DNA of 64,000 nt from Pseudomonas sp. Au-Pse12 (lineage in GTDB: Bacteria > Pseudomonadota > Gammaproteobacteria > Pseudomonadales > Pseudomonadaceae): assembly GCF_021341665.1 (NCBI RefSeq), contig NZ_JAJTTH010000007.1, positions 124,001 through 188,000 on the forward strand, given 5' to 3'. The notes beneath the pieces are model-generated. The model had not been told where the DNA came from. It saw only the letters and a list, made by a program, of their open reading frames with translations, and ran no database searches. A program made the translations under genes and the position numbers. Numbering within the stretch: position 1 is the first letter of the stretch; every line of letters begins with the position of its first letter. This document shows, in pieces, positions 40,532 to 48,508 of the stretch.

Positions 40532-42295
40532 ATGCGCCTGAATCATCTTTTCATCGAGAACTTCCAGGGCCTGCGCCTGGCGAACCTGGATCTGTACGCC
40601 CCTATCACTCTGGTGGCCGGCCCGAACGGCGCCGGAAAGTCCAGCCTGCAGGAAGCAATCAACCTGGCGCTGGGTGGCCAGGCGCGGGTGGCCTTGAAGA
40701 AGGACTACAAGCAGCTGATCACCGATGGCAAGGACAAGGCCCAGATCATCGTCAGCCACGACAATGTGGCCAGCAGCTACTCCCTGCCGGCCGGCAAAGG
40801 CGACCACACCACCGCCACAGGCGACGAGTACCTGCCCTTTGTACTGCGCCCGGCCACCTTCGCTGCCCTGGACGACAAGGCCCGCCGAAAAATGCTGTTC
40901 GCCCTGACCAAATCCAGCAGCAAACCCCAGGTTGTGGTCGACAAGTTGCTGGCAAAGGGCGCCGACGCCGGCAAGGTCGATAAAATCAAGCCGTTGCTGT
41001 TGAGCGGCTTCGCAGCGGCGCAGGACCAGGCCAAGGCATACACCAGCGAAAGCCGCGGTGCCTGGAAGGCAACCACCGGCGAGAACTACGGCAGCGAGAA
41101 GGCCGAAGGCTGGATCGTCACCATCCCCGCACTGCCAGACGGCGCCCCCGAGGTCACCCAGGACGACCTGGCCCAGGCCCAGGCGGACCACGCCAAAGCA
41201 GTCGAGGAAATCGGCAAGGGTGATCAGCATCTGGGCGGCCTGCATGCCCGGCGCGATGCCGCTGCAACCCACGAAACCCGAAAGGCCCAACTGCAAGAAA
41301 CCTTCTCCCAACTGGAGCGGCGCAAGGCCAAGCTTGAAGCCACCAACAAGGAGCTGGAAGGCTGGAGATCCAAGGTCAGCGAGGCCGAAGTGCAGGTGCA
41401 AGCCTATAACGGCGAAAGCCCCTGTGAGTGTCCGAGCTGCCACGTCAAGCTCAAGGTTGTCGGGCGCCTGGTGGAGCTGTTCAAAGGCAAGACCGCCGAC
41501 GCGGCCAAGCTGGCCACCGCCCAGGTGGAACTCAAGAAAGCGAACGAGGCCTACAGCCTGCTGGCCCGCACCCAGGTCAACGACCAGAAGGCGGTCACAG
41601 AGTCCGAACAGGCCGGCCGTGACCTGGCCGCCCTGGACAAGTCCGCCGGCGAGCCGGTGACCGACGCAATGCTCAAGCGGGTGGAGGACGCAATACAGGT
41701 GCAGCGCAAGCTACGAGACACCGCCCACGCCAAGGTCGAAGCCATGCGCGAACGCCTCGACCTGGTCACCACCGCCACGCAGAAGGCGGCAGACGCCGCC
41801 GGCCATCATGCCGACCTCAAGGCCTGGACCCTGATTGCCGACCTGCTGGCGCCCGATGGCATCCCGGGCGAGATCCTGGCCGGCGCCTTGAAGCCCTTCA
41901 ACGACAGCTTGGCCAAGGGGTCACATGTTGCCGGCTGGCCGCTGGTACAGATCACCGCCGACATGGCGATCACCGCCGGCGGGCGCACCTACACGCTGCT
42001 GTCGGAGTCGGAGCGCTGGCGTGTCGACGCCCTGCTGGCCCTGGCCATCGCAGAGCATTCAGGCCTGCGCTTCCTGGTTCTCGACCGCTTCGACGTGCTG
42101 GACCCGCCGCCCCTGCCGGCGCGCGGCCAGCTCTTCCGCCTGCTGATGGCGGCCAACAAGGCCGGCACCCTCGACAGCGCCATTGTCTGCGGCACCTTGA
42201 AAGAGAAGCCCGCCAAGCTGCCGCCAGAAATCAATGCGGTCTGGATCGAAAACGGCATAGCCGGCGGCGACCAGCAACTGCAGAAAGCCAGCTGA
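40532..42295 (+). CDS. Rad50/SbcC-like ATPase with zinc hook
   Basis: A 587-residue SMC-type protein. Walker A is GPNGAGKSS (30-38) after the N-terminal MRLNHLFIENFQGL. Coiled coils flank a zinc-hook apex with C300-P-S-C303 (CECPSCH). The C-terminal part has a Walker B-like LRFLVLDRFDVLD. Such proteins work with a nuclease partner on DNA ends; the DEDDh exonuclease gene follows directly. Short coiled coils make it smaller than host SbcC. Confidence 0.88.
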   Translation: MRLNHLFIENFQGLRLANLDLYAPITLVAGPNGAGKSSLQEAINLALGGQARVALKKDYKQLITDGKDKAQIIVSHDNVASSYSLPAGKGDHTTATGDEYLPFVLRPATFAALDDKARRKMLFALTKSSSKPQVVVDKLLAKGADAGKVDKIKPLLLSGFAAAQDQAKAYTSESRGAWKATTGENYGSEKAEGWIVTIPALPDGAPEVTQDDLAQAQADHAKAVEEIGKGDQHLGGLHARRDAAATHETRKAQLQETFSQLERRKAKLEATNKELEGWRSKVSEAEVQVQAYNGESPCECPSCHVKLKVVGRLVELFKGKTADAAKLATAQVELKKANEAYSLLARTQVNDQKAVTESEQAGRDLAALDKSAGEPVTDAMLKRVEDAIQVQRKLRDTAHAKVEAMRERLDLVTTATQKAADAAGHHADLKAWTLIADLLAPDGIPGEILAGALKPFNDSLAKGSHVAGWPLVQITADMAITAGGRTYTLLSESERWRVDALLALAIAEHSGLRFLVLDRFDVLDPPPLPARGQLFRLLMAANKAGTLDSAIVCGTLKEKPAKLPPEINAVWIENGIAGGDQQLQKAS

Positions 42296-42356
42296 CTGCT
42301 TCCCACGCACACCACACGGCGCCTACGGGCGCCTTCTTTTCGCCTGGAGAAAACCA

Positions 42357-42951
42357 ATGTCCGACCTGATTTGCGTCTTCGACACCGAAACCACCGGCCT
42401 CCCCAAGTTCAAAGATCCCAGCAATCACCCCGATCAACCCCACATCGTGGACATCTGCGCCCTGCTCTACACGCCCGAGGGGGCGCTGGTGGACTCGTTC
42501 GAAGCCATGGTGCGGCCAGACGGTTGGACCATCCCAAACGAAGTATCGGTAATTCACGGCATCGACGATGCCATGGCCTTGGTACACGGTATCGACGAAG
42601 GCCTGGCCCTGGAACGCTTCATGGATATCTGGCGGCGGGCCGGCCTGCGCGTAGCGCATAACGTCTCGTTCGACGACCGCATCCTGCGCATTGGCCTGAA
42701 ACGCTTCTTCGGCGACGTGGTGGCCGAAGAGTTCAAGGCCGGGCCGAAGTACTGCACCTGCCAGAACAGCACCAACCTGGTGAAGTGCCCCCCCCACTGA
42801 AAAGATGATCGCCGCAGGCCGGGGCCGCCAGTTCAAGCAGCCAACGGTTGCCGAGGCCCTGTTGCACTTCACGGGTGAAGAACTGATCGGCGGCCACCGT
42901 GCCCGCCCTGACGCCGAGGCCTGCGCCCGCGTTTATTTTGCGATGAATTAA
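42357..42951 (+). pseudogene. DEDDh 3'-5' exonuclease frameshifted in a C8 tract
   Basis: The first frame (147 residues) has Exo I LICVFDTETTGLP and Exo II RVAHNVSFDDRIL and stops at 42800, right after eight Cs at 42788-42795. Removing one C continues the protein as VKCPPTEKMIAAGRGRQFKQ to a stop at 42951. The lost part contains the Exo III motif HRARPDAEACARVYF with catalytic His/Asp. As read, the product should be inactive. Options are a real mutation, slippage-based switching or a sequencing error in the homopolymer. Confidence 0.8.
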
Positions 42952-42956
42952 TTGTG

Positions 42957-43985
42957 CTACTGACCAGGAACAGGCTCAGGAGGGAGCGGGGTTCCAGGTC
43001 GCCACATGTAACTTCTCGGCTGGCCAACTTTTTCTGAAAGCTCTCTAAAATATTTCGCCACACGTATCGAGTCGTTATCAGACCCTGGCCACAACATTGG
43101 TATCGAGGAGTTATTCAGCCGTTCACAGAACGTAATATGTGATAGGAGAAGGAAGACCCTCACATAGTTAGCCGGCGAAGCAAAATCATTTTTAAGCAAA
43201 TGAAGAATCAAATGCCGATTAAAACCATCTGAGGCGCTATTACTAGGACGATAAAGAACCTCCTTAAAGAAAATCCTAAACGCATTCATTACATCGCACT
43301 GGGGATTTACGTGAGTGAAAAAATTTATCTGAACATCGGACGGCCCCGATGATCCAGGATAAATTAGAATACTTTTCGCACAATTTTCTCCATGTTTAAC
43401 GATCATGTCACCAAGCCTGCTAGCAAACTCTGCTGTTTTAACATTTGCATCGGAATGCCCCAAGGTTAGCTCCTGAACATTCCTCAGCCCACCTTCGATA
43501 ACTGGTAACAAAGACATGATAGCCACGTGATCCAGCTCAATAAAATAAGCCTCTAGGCTTTCGTAAATGATCTGGAGATAGGGCCCCAGCGCGTGGCTTT
43601 TCTCAAAATATCTAAGCAGATAAACGGAAGCGATCGCAGGAGTAAAAATCTCGACAAGCCAATCATCGGCAGCAGCATCATTGGAACGACTAATTTCATG
43701 TATTTTACTAACCAACTCCCCTTCACCTATAAAAAGTGGAAGTGGGATTTTTTTAGTCAAAGCCCTCTCTTGACATCCAGTCACACGCCCTCGTCGAGCA
43801 TTCATATAAGAGACACTACGTGCCGGGAGAAATGCACTTTCGCCCATCCCCTCAACTAAAAAACCATCAACTTCACCAAATGAAAATGGCTTAAATTCAA
43901 AATCTCTTCCACGAAGCATAGATTCAATTATTTCTAGAGATAAAAACTCCTGTTTATACAGCGACTTTAACGCTTCCTTAAGCAT
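42957..43985 (-). CDS. AT-rich cargo gene with HEPN-like RxxxxH motif (possible defence)
   Basis: A 342-residue protein on the opposite strand to its neighbours and clearly richer in A+T. It starts MLKEALKSLYKQEFLSLEII; the C-terminal third has FNRHLILHLLKNDFASPANY, with R257-x4-H262, the RNase motif of HEPN domains, followed by a helical VRVFLLLSHITFCERLN as in HEPN/DUF4209-type proteins. No membrane span. Composition, orientation and location suggest an acquired lysogeny-expressed gene. Toxin, abortive infection or exclusion roles are conceivable; the motif could be chance. Confidence 0.65.
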   Translation of the reverse strand: MLKEALKSLYKQEFLSLEIIESMLRGRDFEFKPFSFGEVDGFLVEGMGESAFLPARSVSYMNARRGRVTGCQERALTKKIPLPLFIGEGELVSKIHEISRSNDAAADDWLVEIFTPAIASVYLLRYFEKSHALGPYLQIIYESLEAYFIELDHVAIMSLLPVIEGGLRNVQELTLGHSDANVKTAEFASRLGDMIVKHGENCAKSILIYPGSSGPSDVQINFFTHVNPQCDVMNAFRIFFKEVLYRPSNSASDGFNRHLILHLLKNDFASPANYVRVFLLLSHITFCERLNNSSIPMLWPGSDNDSIRVAKYFRELSEKVGQPRSYMWRPGTPLPPEPVPGQ

Positions 43986-44068
43986 GTATCTCTCCCGCTA
44001 CAACTAGCAATATTGAAGACATTATTACTCCGTACAAACCATATCACGCCAGCCAGCGAGGAACCCTT

Positions 44069-44374
44069 ATGACCTCAACAGCACAGAGACCGCTTGACCA
44101 TGCCCGCGAAAAGCCAGCGCCTGCCCTGCTCCCACCGATCCAGGCCAACCAGCCGCTGCCGGAGATCAACATCACCGGCCCTATCAACCGCGTCATGGAA
44201 CTGGAGGGCAAGCGGTACGCCGTGGACGTTGTGCAGTCCGCAGGCGCCGATATCCGCCGGCCCCAGGTGGTGGAGAAGATCATCCGCAACCTGACCACCT
44301 ACGCCGTGCAGCAACCGCCCAGCGTGGCCAGCGGCGTGAAGATCGTCATTGATCTGTTGAAGGGGGCAGGATGA
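44069..44374 (+). CDS. Small phage protein (101 residues, unknown)
   Basis: Starts MTSTAQRPLDHAREKPAPAL with GAGGAA upstream. After a proline-rich lead, PEINITGPINRVMELEGKRY and RPQVVEKIIRNLTTYAVQQP look like a compact domain. Its stop overlaps the next ATG. No family recognised. Confidence 0.65.
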   Translation: MTSTAQRPLDHAREKPAPALLPPIQANQPLPEINITGPINRVMELEGKRYAVDVVQSAGADIRRPQVVEKIIRNLTTYAVQQPPSVASGVKIVIDLLKGAG

Positions 44375-44754
44375 AAACGCATGCAGACCGGTTAACAGAA
44401 CTGGCCGTGGCTTACGCCATGTACCGAACAAAGCTGTTTGAGAACGGCAAGGCTATCAAGCAGGTGCAGAACGATGCTGATGGCGCCTACTTCGACCTGA
44501 AGCCCTACCGCGAGCGCTACTGGAGCGATCCAGATATTCACGACCTGAACATGGGCCAGGTGATCGTCTGGCGCGGCTGGGTTCACGCTATCGAACAGTG
44601 CGAGCCAGACAAGGATCACGACGAGGAGGACTGCGGCTACATGGCAACTGCACGCCTGATGGACGAGCGCCGCGACATCCAGCGCACCGGGGCACGTATC
44701 CGCGCGGCAATCACCAAGATCGGCAATCAGTTGTTGAAGGACTACGCGCCATGA
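44371..44754 (+). CDS. Phage protein (127 residues, unknown)
   Basis: Starts MKTHADRLTELAVAYAMYRT. Helical and charged, with WSDPDIHDLNMGQVIVWRGW and MDERRDIQRTGARIRAAITK. ATGA overlaps at both ends place it in the same operon as the preceding gene. Confidence 0.65.
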   Translation: MKTHADRLTELAVAYAMYRTKLFENGKAIKQVQNDADGAYFDLKPYRERYWSDPDIHDLNMGQVIVWRGWVHAIEQCEPDKDHDEEDCGYMATARLMDERRDIQRTGARIRAAITKIGNQLLKDYAP

Positions 44755-44813
44755 CCGCCCTTCGCCGCAAGGCCAAGATCCACAGGGCGTCAACCAATGA
44801 CCAAAATATCTGA
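44751..44813 (+). pseudogene. Short ORF apparently truncated by the AT-rich cargo block
   Basis: ATG 44751 overlaps the previous stop and reads MTALRRKAKIHRASTNDQNI before stopping at 44813, where composition changes abruptly to AT-rich. The basic start looks like the beginning of a normal phage gene cut by insertion of the 44849-45817 gene. The original continuation was not found after the insert. This is inference. Confidence 0.4.
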
Positions 44814-44848
44814 TATAACATGGAGCAAACAAACACAAGGTAGTCGCC

Positions 44849-45817
44849 ATGGACTGGAAAGAAGAATTCAAACAAAAAATGCTTGGCCCCTATATTGAGC
44901 TCGACGACATAAACTCGGGATTTCTATTGAAATTTGGCAACATCCCCAAACAACTTTTTAAGTACAGAGAGTTCGACAAAAAAGACAACTCCATTAAAAA
45001 CCTTGTAGAAAACACAGTATGGATGAACTCACCTCAAAATTTTAACGACCCATACGACTGCGCCCTTACAGCTAACTTAAACAAAGTTAACCCTTCCATG
45101 TCGGGCATTGCTGCACTTTATGACGAGCTGGGCATAAGCAAAGAAACTCAAGAAGTCGAGTTCCTAAAGTTCCTGAGCACAGATGACCCAATGGCAAGCG
45201 CTATAAGATTTCTCGTTAAAGAGAGTATTTTAGAAGAAAAATTAGCAGAGGAACTTATTTCGGCAATTGAGGATTACAACAATGTGATGATCGGGCAGTT
45301 TTCAGATAAGACAAAAGACCTTTCAAAGGTATGCTCATTTAGTGAATCCGAAAAATCCACATTAATGTGGGCTCATTATGCCAGCTATCATACTGGCTTC
45401 TGCATAGAATATGATTTTACAACACTTGGCCCAGAGTCTTTAATTACGAGATTTTTATATCCAGTATTTTATAGCGAACTACTGCATGACCATTCCGACT
45501 TCATAAATGGAATAGACATTAACAAAGCAAACCCTCTCTCCATCGTACTTCCAGTATTAACAAAATCCTCAGACTGGGCATACGAGAAGGAATGGAGGCT
45601 CGTATTCTCTAACAATTTTATGAGTAAACCTCAGGCATGCCTAGTGCCAAAAGCAGTACGAGTATACGCAGGAGTTAAAATTAGTCCGGACAATCTAAGT
45701 AAGCTAGAAAACGTTTGCACCGAGCTGGAGATACCCTTGATTCGAATGAAAATGTCCAACACTTCATTCAGCATTATTCCTGATATAAACCTGAATAAGT
45801 GGCTTTCGAATACATAA
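44849..45817 (+). CDS. DUF2971 family protein, AT-rich cargo gene
   Basis: A 322-residue protein with DUF2971 hallmarks: LFKYREFD, WMNSPQNFNDPYDC, KVCSFSESEKSTLMWAHYAS, HTGFCIEYD and YEKEWRLVFS. The family is widespread in mobile elements and often close to defence genes, but its biochemistry is not settled. The gene is far more AT-rich than its neighbours and lacks operon-style overlaps, indicating recent acquisition. A phage-exclusion role is a reasonable hypothesis. Confidence 0.8.
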   Translation: MDWKEEFKQKMLGPYIELDDINSGFLLKFGNIPKQLFKYREFDKKDNSIKNLVENTVWMNSPQNFNDPYDCALTANLNKVNPSMSGIAALYDELGISKETQEVEFLKFLSTDDPMASAIRFLVKESILEEKLAEELISAIEDYNNVMIGQFSDKTKDLSKVCSFSESEKSTLMWAHYASYHTGFCIEYDFTTLGPESLITRFLYPVFYSELLHDHSDFINGIDINKANPLSIVLPVLTKSSDWAYEKEWRLVFSNNFMSKPQACLVPKAVRVYAGVKISPDNLSKLENVCTELEIPLIRMKMSNTSFSIIPDINLNKWLSNT

Positions 45818-45971
45818 GGCTTCTCCCATTACTGACTGAAGTACTGGATACAGACCAGCAACTACAAGAATTAGTAAGATCCTCGAAAGGAGTACATTAG
45901 TACTCCGCCCGTAAAAACCTCACCCCTCCCCCACATTCAAGTCAGCCGCTATAGCGGCCAAGGACGAAGTC

Positions 45972-46208
45972 ATGCCTGAAGAAAGAACGGTAACCATCCC
46001 GGCCCGTGAGCAGCACGGCGGCCTCGACTCAATCACCGTGACGCTCCCATGGGTGTGCCGTGAATGCGGTGCGCCACGCGGCGAACCATTCACATCTATG
46101 AGCTGGGATGGAAGCCGGCAGCTTGCAGTAGACAGCTGGAGCAATCCCTGCGGACACGTTGAGCTGTACTGCGAAGTGCGCCGAGACATTGAGGAGGTGC
46201 AGCCATGA
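45972..46208 (+). CDS. Small protein with zinc-ribbon-like cysteines
   Basis: A 78-residue protein starting MPEERTVTIPAREQHGGLDS. CRECGAPRGEP and NPCGHVELYC provide four candidate zinc ligands. It returns to phage-like GC content after the cargo gene, and its stop overlaps the ASCH gene start. Confidence 0.65.
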   Translation: MPEERTVTIPAREQHGGLDSITVTLPWVCRECGAPRGEPFTSMSWDGSRQLAVDSWSNPCGHVELYCEVRRDIEEVQP

Positions 46209-46591
46209 AAGCACTTTCAATTCGCCAGCCCTGGGCGTGGCTGATCATTCACGGCAGCAAAGACGTCGAGAACCGCAGCTGGCACACCAAGTACCGCGGC
46301 CGGTTCCTTGTCCATGCCTCGGCAGGCTGTACTCGCAAGCAGTGGGCTGAAGCTGTTTCGTTCGCCCTGGAGGCTGGCTTGATCAAGCACCCGGCAGAGA
46401 TCCCGCCAATCAATGAGCTATTGCTCGGCGGCATCGTTGGCTCTGTCGAGCTGGTCGATAGCGTCGATCACAGCGAATCACCCTGGTACATGGGGCAGAA
46501 GGGATTCCTGCTGCGTTATCCGAAGCCGCTGGCATTCACGCCGTACAAGGGGCGCCTGGGATTCTTCGACGTCCAGGGGGTTACGCCATGA
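46205..46591 (+). CDS. ASCH domain protein
   Basis: A 128-residue protein starting MKALSIRQPWAWLIIHGSKD, followed by VENRSWHTKYRGRFLVHAS and GGIVGSVELVD, the classic ASCH (PUA-like) fold. The domain is proposed to bind RNA or modified nucleotides; some members hydrolyse N4-acetylcytidine. ATGA overlaps on both sides. Phage role unknown. Confidence 0.85.
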   Translation: MKALSIRQPWAWLIIHGSKDVENRSWHTKYRGRFLVHASAGCTRKQWAEAVSFALEAGLIKHPAEIPPINELLLGGIVGSVELVDSVDHSESPWYMGQKGFLLRYPKPLAFTPYKGRLGFFDVQGVTP

Positions 46592-46647
46592 TCCTCCCCG
46601 CCCTGCTCTACCTCGCATGGAACATCTACACGGGGCCAAGACCATGA
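46588..46647 (+). CDS. Tiny 19-residue hydrophobic ORF
   Basis: ATG 46588 overlaps the ASCH stop and the TGA at 46645 overlaps the next ATG, so it is the middle of an ATGA-ATGA chain. Product: MILPALLYLAWNIYTGPRP, one short hydrophobic stretch. It may be a real micropeptide or only a coupling device for the next gene. Confidence 0.4.
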   Translation: MILPALLYLAWNIYTGPRP

Positions 46648-46817
46648 AAGCACGCATGACCTATTGGAACGGATCCTGGTGGTGCCGACGCATGGGCTGC
46701 ACCGGCCAGGGCTCGACAATGCAAGAGGCCTGGGACGATATGTGGACGCTGTATCGCGAGGCGATGCGCCCGACTCGTCCACAGACCTTCCACTCACCGC
46801 GCGTGCGCTGCGGATGA
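46644..46817 (+). CDS. Small Trp/Cys-containing phage protein (57 residues)
   Basis: Starts MKARMTYWNGSWWCRRMGCT and continues GQGSTMQEAWDDMWTLYREA. Its ATG overlaps the preceding tiny ORF. Composition supports coding; function unknown. The following ~180 bases to xis hold no convincing gene, only a CGCCCGG/CCGGGCG inverted repeat and a weak GTG-initiated 52-codon frame (46834-46991). Confidence 0.6.
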   Translation: MKARMTYWNGSWWCRRMGCTGQGSTMQEAWDDMWTLYREAMRPTRPQTFHSPRVRCG

Positions 46818-46996
46818 TCTGCAGGCGCAAGAAGTGAAGAGTCCGCCCGGCCCGGTGGCCAGGACTTGGATGGAAAGGCCTAGACCGGGCGAACGCACGA
46901 ACAGTGCCACGGCGCAACGCCAGGGCAAATCAGCACCATCTGAAACACCCCACTCAACAATCGGAAAGCCTGCAGCTCTGCGGGCGGGATAGGCAC

Positions 46997-47338
46997 ATGT
47001 CCGAGAAAGACGAACTACCCGAAACGTACCCCTTCGACAAAGTGCCCGAGAAGCGCATGGCGCAACTCGTTGGCACCACCCCCCGAGCACTCGAAAGCAA
47101 GCGGGCCCGCGGGATCATCCCCGAAGGCGTCTGGAACAAGATCGACAACCGAATTTTTTACAGCATCAGGAGATACGAGGCATGGCAAGAAAGCCAATGG
47201 GACTGCCCACAGGAGTTGAATTCGCTGGTGATTCAATCCGAATTCGATTCACTTGGAAGCGCCGGCGTTGCGAAACACTCCCCTACCCTCAAACGGCCAA
47301 GGGGATCAAGGCCGCCACCGACCTCCGTGCTCACGTAA
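46997..47338 (+). CDS. xis: Excisionase-like protein
   Basis: A 113-residue protein starting MSEKDELPETYPFDKVPEKR. The winged-helix-like core MAQLVGTTPRALESKRARGI then IPEGVWNKIDNRIFYSIRRY matches small Xis-type directionality factors. The last 50 residues overlap the integrase gene in another frame (157 bases) and are probably less constrained. Xis bends attachment-site DNA to drive excision. Confidence 0.75.
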   Translation: MSEKDELPETYPFDKVPEKRMAQLVGTTPRALESKRARGIIPEGVWNKIDNRIFYSIRRYEAWQESQWDCPQELNSLVIQSEFDSLGSAGVAKHSPTLKRPRGSRPPPTSVLT

Positions 47339-48384
47339 TCAGCCTGGCCAAGCACGGAGCCCTGAGCGACGAGAAATATGCAGAGCTGTTTCCTAACTCC
47401 AGCTACGTGGCGACAACTGAGTCAGGGGTCGTCACGTTCGGGGAGTACGCGCAGACCTGGCTCGACAGCCGGGAAGTGGTAAAGGGCACCCGGGATAACT
47501 ACAAGGGCACACTCAACCTTTACTGGATGCCGGCGCTTGCTGGCATCCCCATGAACGACATTACCCCCATGGCCCTGCGGAAGATCATTGCGGCCACAGA
47601 CTGGACAAGCCCAGGGGTGAAGCGCGCCGCTATCTCCCGGGTGAATGCCTTGTTCAATACTGCGGTGCAGGATGAGGTCGTTGCGCGCAATCCGGCGACG
47701 TCAATCAAGTTGCCCGCAAGAAAGAAAAAGATCGTCGACCCCTTCACCTCGGAAGAAGCCGATGCGGTCATTGAATGGATGTACGCGAACTTTACCCGGC
47801 CGGTGACCAGAATCTACGCGGCTTACTTCGAATTCGCTTTCTACAGCGGCATGCGGACCGGAGAGCTGCTCGGCTTGCGCTGGGACGAGATCGACCTGGC
47901 GGCCAAGACAGCGCACGTCTGTCGGATTGTTGTGAGGGGAGTCGTTGAGGAACGCACGAAAACCAAATACGCGAGGACAGTAATGCTGAACTCCCGCGCC
48001 ATGAATGCCCTGGCCAAGGCGCAAGAAATTGCCCAGGACAGAGACAGCGACCGGCGCCGAGTACGCAAGTCATCGCCCTACGTGTTCCAGCCATCCGGCA
48101 GTTCCCCTTTCATTAAGGGACCAACCACCACATCTGGGCACTTCGCAAAAGCGCTGGAGGCCTTGAAAATAAAGGCCCGCAACCAATACAACTGCCGCCA
48201 CACCTACGCTACGATGTGCCTTATGTCAGGCATGAACCCTGCGTTCATTGCCGGCCAGCTCGGGCATAGCGTTCAGGTGTTGCTCTCGACTTATGCTCGC
48301 TGGCTGAGCTCAACAACGGATTGGACCGAACTCGGGAAGCTCGAAAGCAGAATTGGTACGAAATTGGTACAGGGTGAAAAATAA
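47182..48384 (+). CDS. int: Tyrosine recombinase integrase
   Basis: A 400-residue phage integrase. The N-terminal arm-binding domain (MGLPTGVEFAGDSIRIRFTW) is DUF3596-like, followed by the core-binding SAM-like domain and the catalytic domain. Visible catalytic residues: Arg225 (YSGMRTGELLGL), Lys262, Arg339 (YNCRHTYATM, with Tyr at the usual first His), His362 (GQLGHS) and Tyr371 (STYARW). AGGAG precedes the ATG. It lies at the right end, 48 bases before the candidate attR. Confidence 0.95.
   Translation: MARKPMGLPTGVEFAGDSIRIRFTWKRRRCETLPYPQTAKGIKAATDLRAHVISLAKHGALSDEKYAELFPNSSYVATTESGVVTFGEYAQTWLDSREVVKGTRDNYKGTLNLYWMPALAGIPMNDITPMALRKIIAATDWTSPGVKRAAISRVNALFNTAVQDEVVARNPATSIKLPARKKKIVDPFTSEEADAVIEWMYANFTRPVTRIYAAYFEFAFYSGMRTGELLGLRWDEIDLAAKTAHVCRIVVRGVVEERTKTKYARTVMLNSRAMNALAKAQEIAQDRDSDRRRVRKSSPYVFQPSGSSPFIKGPTTTSGHFAKALEALKIKARNQYNCRHTYATMCLMSGMNPAFIAGQLGHSVQVLLSTYARWLSSTTDWTELGKLESRIGTKLVQGEK
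48354..48371 (+). promoter_or_regulatory. Candidate integrase arm-type sites (right)
   Basis: TGGTAC-GAAAT-TGGTACA lies in the last codons of int, 60 bases before attR. It mirrors the TGGTAC pair at 6580-6598 near attL. Suggested arm-type binding sites; inference. Confidence 0.35.
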
Positions 48385-48431
48385 ATATAGTTTCGCCCTG
48401 TATTTAAAGGCATCTAGCAAGTTTCTCGTCC

Positions 48432-48446
48432 ATATTCATAAAATGT
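48432..48446 (+). repeat. Candidate attR core
   Basis: ATATTCATAAAATGT, partner of 6465-6479 with one mismatch. It lies after int and 62 bases before pbpG, so integration occurred in the folD-pbpG intergenic region upstream of pbpG and may affect its promoter. Confidence 0.5.
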
Positions 48447-48508
48447 AACGTTTTTCCAAAAAAGCCCGTTGCCAAACGGCATATCCATACTTTATCGAGT
48501 CCGCCCGC

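Larger units (their letters stand above)
6465..48446. mobile_element. Complete-looking temperate podovirus prophage (~42 kb)
   Basis: The element contains integrase and excisionase, a CI/Cro/CII switch, O/P-like replication genes, recombination genes, a lysis cassette, terminase, connector, capsid, tail and ejection proteins, and a tail fibre. Its ends are marked by a 15-bp repeat matching at 14 positions between folD and pbpG. Virion genes resemble T7/BPP-1-type podoviruses while the control region is lambda-like. One recombination gene is frameshifted; all essential modules otherwise look intact, so it may still be inducible. Confidence 0.9.

Noticed and set aside
46834..46991. GTG-initiated 52-codon ORF before xis
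   Set aside because: Poor ribosome site and a low-complexity Pro/Arg/Thr product; left as non-coding.
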